Part shown: positions 12,300 to 24,615 of the stretch, piece by piece
Position numbering within the stretch: the stretch's first letter is position 1
Layout: each line of letters begins with the position of its first letter
Assembly: GCA_963693085.1 (NCBI GenBank)
Contig: OY856410.1
Location: 1,391,662,863 to 1,391,726,862, forward strand
Direction of reading: 5' to 3'
Length of the DNA stretch: 64,000 nucleotides
From: Alisma plantago-aquatica
Lineage: Eukaryota; Streptophyta; Magnoliopsida; Alismatales; Alismataceae
Notes under the pieces: model-generated
Database searches by the model: none
Told to the model about the DNA's origin: nothing
The model's input: the letters and a program-made list of their open reading frames with translations, nothing else
Made by a program: the position numbers and the translations under genes

Positions 12300-13863
12300 A
12301 AATAGTGTCATTCTGATATATCATTTCATGATTTTATCTGTTAAGTATAAGAAAAATAGTTGTCATTGAGTTTCCTATGACTAGTCCTATGAGGACATAA
12401 GGAAGATGAGAATTTACATTTTGTCCAGTAATCTTTAAAATGCTTTACAATTTCTTTTATCAGTGTGAAAGAGGATGAGGTGTAGAAGTGATGCCTGGAG
12501 AAAATCCAGGGATGTTAAGATGATATGGAAAGTAAGGAATATGATATTAAACATGGTGCATACTACCTAATCTCAGTACTTGCATGCCCTGGTCAGGTAT
12601 TCAACTATTAAAGATAAGGTAAGTATGGAACTCTAAGATTGTTATCTTTCTAATTACTCTGATCAAGTAGTCATTTTGAAACAATCTAGTGAGCATAACA
12701 AAACTGGAAATATGGAAGAGATATTTTTATCACATCCTAAGTACAATAAATCAGAATCTGAGATGATCTCAGATCAATCTATGTGTATGAGGAAGTAAAA
12801 AGTATAATCCTCATGGTAAGAGAAAGAGAACAAGGGAGATGATCCATGTTTAATAAAGTCTGTGTGAATAGTAAAGATCTTTTCCATAATGTGGAAATGA
12901 GAAATGTGATAAAATCATAAAATGTTCATAAACATGATAGACAATAACAAAGAAAGGAATGATGATATGTAATCATCCATATAATTCCTATATAAATCGC
13001 AAGGAATCTAGGATGAAACAAAAGTAAATGACTAATGAACAGTTGAAAGTTCATACAATAATCTTAGGAGATGATAATGTCTCATCTTTGATGAACAACC
13101 CTGGGTAATGATGGGGTGATAAAAGGAATATGTTTCTTTGTGTTCTTTCCTTTTAGGGATATGGCAATCAAGTGAGTCTTATGACACCTGATGTGCATGA
13201 GATAGAAGTGTTCTTTTGATGGATACTTGGAAAAGTATCAGTTCGCCTTGGACTTTGGTTCCAAGATAAAGATATGTGTAATAGGTAATGTCCCAAGATG
13301 AAAAGAAAGATCTTTTTGTATGTTTGGCTTTGGTATTAACAACATCGAGATGGAAATGATGAGGATGTGATGTGTTTTTGACACATGTGATGAATATCAA
13401 GGTAAGGAATTATGGTATCCAAGAAGTTCCAGGTGGAATGGGAAAGTGAGGATATGACTCTTGATAAGATGAATAATGTTTGGTTACCTAGAAGAGCCAA
13501 CCTTGAGATAACTATAGTATGGGTATCATATGTTAGGGATTTATGCTCTGCATAAACTTGACAATAATAAGGTTTGATACCTGAATTATCCAAAGTATGA
13601 GTAACAGTCCTTTGACTTAGAAAGTGTTACCTGATACGTAATATACATTGCAGTCAATAATGAAAAGACAGTTGAATATATGTCTAGTATGACAGATGCA
13701 AATGATAACCCTGAGTGGAAGGACTTTGTATTGGTCAAAAGTTCTATGGCATCCCCAAGATATCAAGATGTTATAAGGAGATGTTATGATATAATACATG
13801 TATAACAATTGTCTTCCTTCATCCGGGATTTCGGGGACCAAATCCTTGTTAGGGGTTTATAAT
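12300..13863 (+). other. Internal non-coding region A with Tekay-type 3' tail
   Basis: About 1.5 kb without a supportable gene. It aligns along its length with 20150-21703 of the second unit. The last 150 bases include CATCCCCAAGATATCAAGA and GATTTCGGGGACCAAATCC then TTGTTAGGGGTTTATAAT directly before LTR-b. This is a decayed version of the Del/Tekay pol end (AATTTCGAGGACGAAATCC plus purine tract). The integrase and RT cores are deleted. Confidence 0.7.
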
Positions 13864-14661
13864 TGTAACACCCCTGACCTGGGTTATGGATTAACCCTAA
13901 AAGTTTTGCTTAAGTAAGTTACTTACAAACTTGTTCTAAACTTTTGAAAAGTAATTAAGGCTCTTGGTGAATTTTATTTTCAAGTATGAGCTTAATTGAA
14001 AACTATTTGTGCATTATATGATAGTCTGAGTGAAAAGTGCAATTTGCCCAAGGTGAGGGGTTACATTGCAATATGTCACATTTTGAATGTGTTATAAGTA
14101 TTTCAGTATCATTAGAGAGAGAATTATGATAATTTGTGGCTTGTGGAAAGCCTAAATCCCAAGTTATAACTTGTTTGAACAATGCTAGTATTTTGTGCAC
14201 CAATTTTGGTACAATTTGTAATTTACCCAAAATATAGGTTAGAAATGCAAATTACCACCTCTGGAGTGTCCCTACTCCCTCTATATATATTTTAGAGGAA
14301 AGATAAAGAAGGATACACTATGTTTGAAGCATCTTCGAATGATGATACTCTTGGTGAGGAATAGACCAAGAAAGAATTGAAGGTAAAGTCTTATATGTGT
14401 TGTATCGAGTTATAGACTTGATGTAGGAGCCCTATCGGACAAGGAACCATAGTAGAAGTCTCCTATCGGTTTTTTGAGCCTTGTCAAAGGCCATGATGGT
14501 CAAACAACCTCAAAGGGATGGCCCTTGACGAGTTTCAAGCTCCTTGTAAAAAGTATATCAGTTTGCTTTATTGATAAGATAAAGATGAGATAACTTACTC
14601 AACAAGATAAGGAATGGCCAAGATATTTCCTCTAGATTATCCTCAAGACCCTTGCATGGAA

Positions 14662-14663
<2 letters not shown>

Positions 14664-14745
<82 letters not shown>
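14664..14745 (+). repeat. (TA)n(TG)n compound microsatellite in LTR-b
   Basis: Roughly 26 TA units followed by about 15 TG units, just upstream of the G-box palindrome. At the same place LTR-a has only a few TA and TG units (6923-6935) and LTR-c has a different composition (22502-22604). Confidence 0.95.
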
Positions 14746-15439
14746 ATTCATTGACACGTGTCAACCATGCATGGCCACATGTCATCTACTAGCATAAGGT
14801 GGAGACACCTCTTATACACTTTATCTCATGATCCCAAGTATATATATATACTTCACCTTCCACCTACTTATGGAAGTTTACGAACCCCACAACCTACCTC
14901 CTTGGAGATATCATGCATAGCCCCTTAGATATCTTGCAAAGTAGTTCAAGGAGCAAGGGGATCTCAAGCACCAAGCTTAAGGTAAGACTTTGGTCATCTT
15001 CAACCTTGGTTGAAGAAGGATTTCGGGTTATGCATATTCCTCTCATTGAAGAAGGATTTCGGGTTATGGATATTCCTCTCTTTCCTTCTTCACCAAGTTC
15101 TTAACTATGGCGATTTCTTGTATATGGAGGATTTGTGAACGAGCCTTGGACCTTGGAAAAGTTCATCTTCAACCTTAGGAACATAGAGTTTAGGAGTTTG
15201 GAGCTTTTAAGTTGTTCATAAGGCGGGTCATATAACTTGAACCCAATCATGTTATTATTCACCACTTGTCTTGCTATACTTGATGATCTACTTTCAATTC
15301 TGAGACTTTCTTGAATACTTGATGAATATATGAGTTCTAGTAGTTGCATAGAACTATTTTCCATGCACTATAATAGTTATAACGAAGGTCTAGAGCTTGA
15401 AGAAGATGGTATCGCTTTATAAAGTGATATCGGGTTCAA

Positions 15440-16800
15440 GCATACAAATAAGTACCTCTAACTCGATATGGTTATGTACATACAACACTATCACGATATG
15501 ATTAAGAGTTTTTACCTTCTTGCATGATATGGAGATGAAGTTCACACTCTGAACATGTTATGGTGTTAACCTTACACCTTTTGCATGACAGGAAGTCAAG
15601 TAAAGACTATATGCACGATACAGGGTCAAGTATATACTTCTAAATTGATATGCTAAAACCCTAGTTTGGGTAACCCAATTTGAGTAAGATAGGCAAGTAT
15701 CTCTTGCATGATATGATCATATAGTACACACCTAGCACATGATATCTTGAAGCACACATATTGTGCATGATATGATTGATTGAGCATACACTTATGAACA
15801 ATATAAGACATGGATTCAAATATATGGTATAACCCGATATGGGTTGAAATACCTTAAAGCCGATATGAAACCTAAGATGGGGGTTAGCCCGATATGAAGA
15901 TAGATGATAGCTCATACATGATATGAGCCATGTCTTATGAATGATATGGGAGATACCCACTTACACCTTATACATGATACAAGTCTAAGACTATACCTAT
16001 TACATGATATAGCGATAGTGAGCACTCTAAACAACATAGAGTTGGAAACCCAAGGTGATGGGTAAACTGATACAAGTGGTGAGTGATACTACATGCATGA
16101 TATGATTGATATTCCTTAGATGATAGTAATAGAATCTACTTCTATCTTGTGAATGATATGAGTTCCAATTCATATCTCATGCACGATATGGTCCATTATA
16201 CCTAATATGGTGGATAACCCTAGATGTTGGATTGAAATCTGATATACCCTATCCTTTGTGTAATGGATTATAATAAGAGAATTTAATTAGACACATAGCT
16301 TGTCATGTAAACTATATGATAAGGCTGATCCTTGAAGGTATAAAGAGGTTATGAGCCTAAGGGTCTACCTAACATGGTAACCCAATATGTTACCCAACAT
16401 GGAGACCCGATATGATAATCATGTATGGGAAATTGATATGGTATCTTGTATATACCACTTAAATGATACATGATGAGGCATACACTCTATGCCCGATATG
16501 GTGCACACCTTGTGCACGATATGGTACCAATCATATAGCCCATACCCGATATGGGGTCAAGCACCTAGCTCATAACCGATATGAAGCTAGCTTGAGATGA
16601 TAAGAACTAAGTGATAGTCAATCTGGTATGGGTACACGATATGATGTTAGGGGATACACCCTAAAACATGACATGGTGATATGGTTATACCACATGCCTG
16701 ATATGGACACACAATATGAAGTAAAGAATGTATCCAAAAGTATAATATGATACTATACACACATCTTGATACTCGATATGGTAGGGACACTTCAAACATA
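15440..16800 (+). repeat. Degenerate CGATATGG array in LTR-b
   Basis: This is the collinear counterpart of the array in LTR-a. Individual words differ between copies mainly at the CpG (CGATATGG against TGATATGG or CAATATGG), as expected for loss of methylated CpG. Confidence 0.85.
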
Positions 16801-19159
16801 TGTAGTTTGTTGAGTGACATATGTTGTGTATTGTATTAACTGCAATATAAAAATGGATGAGGTTTGTTAATGCTGAACTAATGTTCCTCAAGAGGAGGAT
16901 TGAACCAACTTAGTAAAAAGTATGATGCAATCAATATCCTAATAAGGATAAGAGAGAGACTTTTACACATGTGAAAAACATGTTGATAAGCAGGCATTAA
17001 TACTCCTAAGATGAGTGGAGTATGAATTAGGGTTTGATTCTAGATATTATGATTTTGAATCCTTAAATTGTTAATAAGAATAAAACCTAACCCTAATGAA
17101 GGGTGATGGTATACTCTTACAACCCTAATTGATTAAGATGGAGAAATCCTAACCCTAATAACGAGTAGGATGTATTTCTCTCTAATGGCATAATGATGTC
17201 ATGTGCTACTAAAGTTTTTACCATGAAGTGCAAAATTCAAGAAATATGAGATGATGGGCATAGCCCAGAATAAGCTGTGATGTTGTGTATGTTACATATT
17301 TAAATTAGCCTTGTGAGCCATGTTATATATATGTACAATATAGTATAATGATTATACAGTCTGATATCTTAAAAGATAAGTTGTTACCTATTAAGAGGTG
17401 ACAAGATGCTTAATGAAACCATGTGAGCTATGTGGAATACTTATACAACCAGTGAAATGAATACCTTGGTCTGAAGACCTAGAGGTAATAGTTACCTATT
17501 ACAGAGGTAATAATGCTATGTGGTGATCTAAGTTTTTGAATACCCAGATCTAGTAATCATGATGATGATTATGTGAAGGGATGAGAATTCCCAGTGATGT
17601 GATAAGGGACTAAGATCTTCAGTGTTATATATATCTAAATGTGTTCCAAAGATTAGAAAAGTACTTGATAGATGTATTACACCTTTCTTTGTAGCATTCA
17701 TTTGTGATTAATTATTATAACTTGTTTGATGCTAAAAGAATGATGTAATACACTTAATATATCATTATAAACCATAAAATGTAGTTGCTATGACCATAGA
17801 TCCATCAGTGTCAGAATTTGCTGAATGGTGAAATGGGTTTTCCCACGGGATAACCTGGAGTGCATATTTTTGAATATGCGAGGGCGTGAGCTTGGACAGC
17901 CATATGTGATCTGATCCCCTTACATCTGAAACCTTGGGGATTGGCTATATGACATATCCTTGCTCGAGTGCGACAGTGGTCGTAGACTAAGTAATGAGCA
18001 CGGTGAACTGGCACGTGGCTCAGAGTATGGCTATATGCCATGTCTCAGTAATTTTATAACTAGGGACGGTTGTGTGTTTGTTGTTCCCCTAAGAGAATGC
18101 ATGTTGCGGTTGTAACTCTATAGAGAAGATGCCGCTATACCTCGGCATAGCTAATTTGTTGTGACACGAGATGTCCTACCAGCAGATGACACGAGATGTC
18201 CTGTTAAATCTATGTGGTCTCGTACTGACCAAGACAGGAGAGGTCTTGGCAGCCGGCTCTGTCATTGACATTGTATGGTACTGACTTGTGAGAACTTTTT
18301 GGTCATTTGGAGCATGAACGGTATACTTCATCTCCTCAGGGCATAAGTGTGATTGTAAAACGTAATAAGTCATGTAGTGTATTTGCTTAAGGATCGAATA
18401 CGGAAATCATTGGTTGATGGGTACTTCAGTTATACATCTTGGATAATAGAACTTATTTATGTTTCTTTACATTCCTTGTAAAGTGGATATATGGTTTATT
18501 ACTTTACCATGGATAAATGCATCATTTTCTTAAGTAAAGAAATTACTTTGTCTTGTTCATACAGTGATTAATCTTGCTAGTTAAATATAAAAGAACCTAT
18601 GCTCGGTTTTATAATTCTTATATGTGATAATAATATGGTCGGCGGAGAGTTATATCTCTCGCTGGGACAATTGTCTAACCTTGTGGGATCCACAATTTTT
18701 TGGTGGACGTATACGAGGAGGTAGAGACTTTTCTATAGAGGGAGAGCAACAGTCAGGGCAGCAGTAATAGCTCAGGTTGAGTATATTGTCTATCGTGTTT
18801 TGTAGATAGAAGTTCTATGTGTCGTCTCTGTACTCTCAGGTCCTTAGAATCAGTTCGTAATGGTTACATGAACGATCTGAGGATTTTGACTTGTATGCCT
18901 CGAGGTTTTATGTTGCTTCAGTATATGTGTTGATAGAGCAATTGTTATATGTTGTCCTTGAGATGAGAAGAAATAGTGTTTGTATAATGTGAATCATGAT
19001 ATGTATAAGTTTTGGATCTTTTAGTAAGAGTTTCCTGGAAGAGGATCTCCTTGCGAAATGGTTTTAAATTTTAGTGATTTTTGTTATTTCATTGTTTATG
19101 ATTATTCCGCATAATTAGTAACAATTTGGCTGTCGGTTTGGTGGCAGTCGTTACAAGTT

Positions 19160-19171
19160 TGGTATCAAAGC
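19160..19171 (+). other. Primer-binding site, internal region B
   Basis: TGGTATCAAAGC, one mismatch from the initiator tRNA-Met complement, five bases inside the LTR-b end. Confidence 0.82.
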
Positions 19172-19286
19172 TTAAGGTTTGCTGAGTCTACAAAGACATA
19201 AGACTAACGTGTTGAGTCTGTTCTAGTGTCCTCCAGTATATCTTATAGTGACTTCTGCTTATGCAGAAGATAGAGTAAAGCTTGAG

Positions 19287-20111
19287 ATGTCTGGAGACCA
19301 CGAGAAACACATTGCTAAAAGCAATGTTGTTGCACCAGGAGAAAGTGCAAGGGATCGGGAAAGAGAAGAACGATTGCCTAAGAATCTCTAGGTTGACCCA
19401 ACCATGACAAAGAGCCCTACTTTTAATGCCCTCACTGGACTGGTTATAACAACATTGAGGCATATTGAGGATTAGATAAAAGCAATACAACCTAGATTAC
19501 CATCCCCCAATGATGAAATTTTGGGCTCTAGCAGGATTCCTGATCAACATCGTTATGTTGGAGCAATGGAAAATGTCAAAAGAACTAGGACACGACATGA
19601 AATCAGAGTCTTCTATAAGTGTAGGCAGGCAAGACATCTTATTAAGGATTGTCCAAGAAAGAATAATGAGATAGGGATTAAGAAAAGATCTGTCCAAATT
19701 CAAGAACCGATGTCTAGTAACCCTAAAAACGGGAAGTTTTTGGTACCACCAATGCAACCAGCATCTAATACACCAGGACAGTGGCTCCCAAGAGAAGGAA
19801 AGGGACCTAATAGAACTCTTGAATTAGCCTCTACATCGGTAATAAGGCCGATAAGATTAGGGAGTGCATATAAGAAATGTCATAAATGTAGACAGGTTGG
19901 GCATATTCGATCCTTTTGTCCTAATAGAATGAAGGGAATGACCCAACCACCGAGGCAGAGTCAACAAGACTTCAAGGGCAATAGTTTAGCAGTGGCACAT
20001 GAGGACGTGGATAGACGTCGTGAGAAGGTCCATCTGCACCAAATAATAGCGCACAACATTGGAAACAGGCAACGACAAGATTCTATGAAAAGAATCAGCC
20101 TAAGGCAGTAA
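19287..20111 (+). pseudogene. Gypsy gag remnant, internal region B (best preserved)
   Basis: It starts at ATG 19287 (MSGDHEKH) and stays in one frame for about 274 codons to 20111. There are only two internal stops: NLxVDPTM (about 19389) and EDxIKAIQ (about 19475). Copy A has CAG at both places. From 19521 it is open for 196 codons. It has FYKCRQARHLIKDC (first Cys of the knuckle is Phe) and a perfect CCHC knuckle CHKCRQVGHIRSFC (about 19876-19917). The C-terminal part is rich in Gln and Arg. Homology to the capsid domain is weak, so the protein may be a shortened, nucleocapsid-like gag. It shows the pre-decay state of copy A. Confidence 0.78.
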
Positions 20112-21703
20112 TCAATCCACAAGTTGAGACAGGTCAGATGAAATAGTGTCATTCTGATATATCATTTCATGATTTTATCTGTTAAGTATAAGAAAAATAT
20201 TTGTCATTGAGCTTCCTTTGACTAGTCCTATGTGGACATAAGAAAGATGAGAATTTACATTTTGTCCAGTAATCTTTAAAATGCTTTACAATTTCTTTTA
20301 CTTGTGTGAAAGAGGATGAGGTGTAGAAGTGATGTCTGTTGAAAATCCAGGGATGTTAAGATGATATGAAAAGTAAGGAATATGATATTAAATAAGGTGC
20401 ATGCTACCTAATCTCAGTACTTGTATACCCTAACCAGATATTCAACTATTGAAGATAAGGTAAGTATGGAACTCTTAGATTGACATCTTTTTTATTACTA
20501 TGATCAAGTAGTCATTTTGAAATAATCTAGTGAGTATAATGAAACTAGAAATATGGCATAGATATTTTTATCACATCCTAAGCACAATAAATCGGAATCT
20601 GAGATGATCTCGGATCAATCTATGTGTATGATGAAGTAAAAAGTATAATCCTCATGGTAAGAGAAAGAGAACAAGGGAGATGATCCATGTTTAATAAAGT
20701 CGGTGTGAATAGTAATGATCTTTTCCATCATGTGGAAATGAGAAATGTGATAAAATCATAAAATGTTCATAAACATGATAGACAATAACAAAGAAAGGAA
20801 TGATGATATGTAATCATCCATATAATTCCTATACATATGGCAAGGAATCTAGGATGAAACAAAAGTAAATGAATAATGAACAGTTGAAAGTTCATGCAAT
20901 AATCTTAGGAGATGATAATGTCTCCTCTTTGATGAACAACCCTGGGTAATGATGGGGTGATAAAAGGAATAGATTTCTTTGTGTTCTTTCCTTTCAAGGA
21001 CATGGCAATCAAGTGAGTCTTATGACACATGATGTGCATGAGATAGAAGTGTTCTTTTGATGGATACTTGGAAAAGTATCAGTTTGCCTTGGACTTTTGT
21101 TCCAAGATAAAGATATGTGTAATAGGTAATGTTCCAAGATGAAAGAAAGATCCTTTTGTATGTTTGGCTTTGGTATCAACAACATAGAGATGGAAATGAT
21201 GAGGATGTGATGTGTTTTTAACACATGTGATGAATATCCAAGGTAAGGAATTATGGTATCCAAGAAGTGCCAAGTGGAATGGGAAAGTGAGGATATGACT
21301 CTTGATAAGATGAATAATGTTTGGTTACCTAGAAGAGCCAACCTTGAGATAACTATAGTATGGGTATCATATGTTAGGGATTTATGCTCTGCATAAACTT
21401 GACAATAATAAGGTTTGATACCTGAATTATCCAAAGTATGAGTAACAGTCCTTTGACTTAGAAAGTGTTACCTGATACAGAATATACACTTCAGTCAATA
21501 ATGAAAAGACAGTTGAATATATGTCTTGTATGACAGATGCAAATGATAACCCTGAGTGGAAGGACTTTGTATTGGTCAAATTTCTATGGCAACCCCAAGA
21601 TATCAATATGTTATTAGGATATGTGATGATGTAATACATGTATAACAATTGTCTTCCCTCATCTGAGATTTTGAGGACAAAATCCTTGTTAGGGGTTTAT
21701 AAT
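20112..21703 (+). other. Internal non-coding region B with Tekay-type 3' tail
   Basis: Collinear with 12300-13863. It ends ATTTTGAGGACAAAATCC and TTGTTAGGGGTTTATAAT before LTR-c, again the Tekay-type tail. Minus-strand ORFs of 70-140 codons are shared with unit A but match nothing I recognise and probably reflect recent common ancestry. Confidence 0.7.
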
Positions 21704-22499
21704 TGTAACACCCCTGACATAGGTTATGGCTTAACCCTAGAACTTTTGCTTAAGTAAGTTACTTAAAAACTTGTTCTAAACTTTTGAAAAGTAATTAAGG
21801 CTCTTGGTGAAGTTTATTTTCAAGTATGATCTTAATTAAAAACTATTTGTGCATTATATGATAGTCTGAGTGAAAAAAGCAATTTGCCCAAGGTGAGGGG
21901 TTACATTGCAATATGTCACATGCTGAATGTGTTCTAAGTGTTTTAGTATCATAAGAGAGAGAATGATGCTAAGTGGTGTCTTGTGGAAATCCTAAATCCC
22001 TAGTTATAACTTGTTTGAACAATGCTAGTATTTTGTGCACCAATTTTGGTACAAATTGTAATTTACCCAAAATATAGGGTAGAAATGAAAATTACCACCT
22101 CTAGAGTGTCCCTACTCCCTCTATGAATATTTTAGAGGAAAGAGAAAGAAGGATACACTACGTTTGAAGCATCTTTGAATGGTGATACTCTTGGTGAGGA
22201 ATAGACCAAGAAAGAATTGAAGGTAAAGCCTTATATGTGTTGTATCGAGTTGTAAACTTGATGGAGGAGCCCTATCAGACAAGGAGCCATAGTAGAAGTC
22301 TCCTATAGGTTTGTTTAGCCTTGTAAAATGCCATGATGGGAAAATCACCTGAAGGGGGTGGCCCATGACGAGTTGTGATCTCCTTGCAAAAAGTATATTA
22401 GTTTGCTTTATTGATAAGATAAAGATGAGATAACTTACTCAACAAGATAAGGAATGGCTGAGATATTGACTCTAGATTATCCTCAAGACCCTTGCATGG

Positions 22500-22605
<106 letters not shown>

Positions 22606-23269
22606 ATGAATGGACACGTGTCAACCATGAATGTCCATGTGTCATCTAGTAGCATAAGGTGGAGACACCTCTTATACACTTTGTCTCATGATCCCAAGTA
22701 TATATATACTTCACCTTCCACCTACTTATGGAAGTCTACAAACCCCACAACCCACCTCCTTGGAGATATCGTGCATATCCCCTTAGATGTCGTGCAAATT
22801 AGCTCAAGGATCAAGGGGAGCTCGAGAACCAAGATTAAGGTAAGAATTTGGTCATCTCCAACCTTAGTTGAAGAAGGATTTCGGGTTATGGATATTCCTC
22901 TCTTTCCTTCTTCACTAAGTTCTTCACAATGGAAATTTCTTGTATATGGAGGATTTGTGAATGAGCCTTGGACCTTGGAAAAGTTCATCTTCAACCTTAG
23001 GAACGTAAAGCTTTGGAGCTTGGAGCTTTGAAGTTGTTCATAAGTCAGGTTATATAACCTGAACCCAATCATGTTATTATTCACCACCTATCATGCTATA
23101 CTTGATGATCTACTTTCAATTTTGAGACTTTCTTGAATACTTGATGAATCTATGAGTTCTAGTAGTTGCATAGAACTACTTTCCATGCACTATAATAGTT
23201 ATAACGAAGGTCTATAGCTTGAATAAGATGGTATCACTTTATAAAGTGATATTGGGTTCATCATACAAA

Positions 23270-24615
23270 CAAATACCTCTAACCCGATATGGTTATGTAC
23301 ATACAACACTAGCACGATATGATTAAGAGTTTTACCTTCTTGCACGATATGGAGATGAAGTTCACACTCTGAACACGTTATGGTGTTAACCTTACACCTT
23401 TTTCATGATAGGTAGTCGAGTAAAGACTCGATGCACGATACAGGGTCAAGTATATACTTCTAAATTGATATGCTAAAACCCTAGTTTGGGTAACCCAATT
23501 TGAGTAAGATAGGCAAGTACCTCTTGCACGATATGATCATGTAGTACACACCTGGTACACGATATCTTGAAGCACACATCTTGTGCATGATATGATTGAT
23601 CGAGCATACACTTATGAACAATATAAGACGTGGATTCAAATATATGGTATAACCCGATATGGGTTGAAATACCTTAAACCTGATATGAAACCCAAGATGG
23701 GGGTTAACCCGATATGGAGATAGATGATATCTCATACACTATATGAGCCATGTCTTATGAACGATATGGGAGATACCCACCTACACCTTATACACAATAC
23801 AAGTCTAAGACTATACCTCTTACACAATATAGAGATAGTGAGCACTCTAAACAACATAGAGTTGGAAACCCAAGGTGATGGGTAAACCAATACAAGTGGT
23901 GAGTGATACTACATGCATGATATGATTGATATTCCTTGGATGATAGGAATAGCATCTACTTTTATCTTGTGAACGATATGAGGTCCAATTCAGACCTCAT
24001 CCACGATATGGTCCATTATACCGAATATGGTGGATAACCCTAGATGATGGATTGAAATCTTATATACCCTATCCTTTGTGTAATGGATTATGATAATACA
24101 AATTCAATTAGACACCTAGCTTGTCATGTAAACAATATGATAGGTCTGATCCTTAAAGGTATAAAGAGGTTATGAGCCTAAGGGTCTACCTAACATGGTA
24201 ACCTGATATGTTACCCAACATGGAGACCCGATATGATAATCCTAGATGGGAAACCAATATGGTATCTTGTATATACCACTTAAATGATACATGATGAGGC
24301 ATACACTCTATTCCCGATATGGCGCACACCTTGTGCATGATATGGTACCAATCACATAGCCTATACCCGATACGGGGTCAAGCACCTAGCTCATACCCGA
24401 TATGAAGCTAGCTTGAGATGATAAGAACTAAGTGATAGTCAATCCAGTATGGGTACACAATATGATGTTAGGGGATACACCCTAAAACATTACATGGTGA
24501 TGTGTTTATACACATGCCCGATATGGACACACGACATGAAGTAAATAATGTATCCAAAAGTATAATATGATACTATACACACATCTTGATACCCAATATG
24601 GTAGGGACACTTCAA
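23270..24615 (+). repeat. Degenerate CGATATGG array in LTR-c
   Basis: Third collinear copy of the array, with words such as ACCCGATATGG and GCACGATATGG. Confidence 0.85.

Larger units (their letters stand above)
13864..19155 (+). repeat. LTR-b of triple-LTR array (5292 bp, shared)
   Basis: It begins TGTAACACCCC, ends GTCGTTACA, and is flanked on both sides by internal sequence. Its extra length compared with LTR-a is partly a (TA)n(TG)n tract at 14664-14745. In several stretches it is visibly closer to LTR-c than to LTR-a (compare GAGTAGGATGTATTTCTC near 17162 and 24981). Confidence 0.9.

Noticed and set aside
21009..21434. 141-codon minus-strand ORF shared between the two internal regions
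   Set aside because: Conservation is explained by the duplicated internal region; there is a frameshift in the other copy and no domain I recognise.
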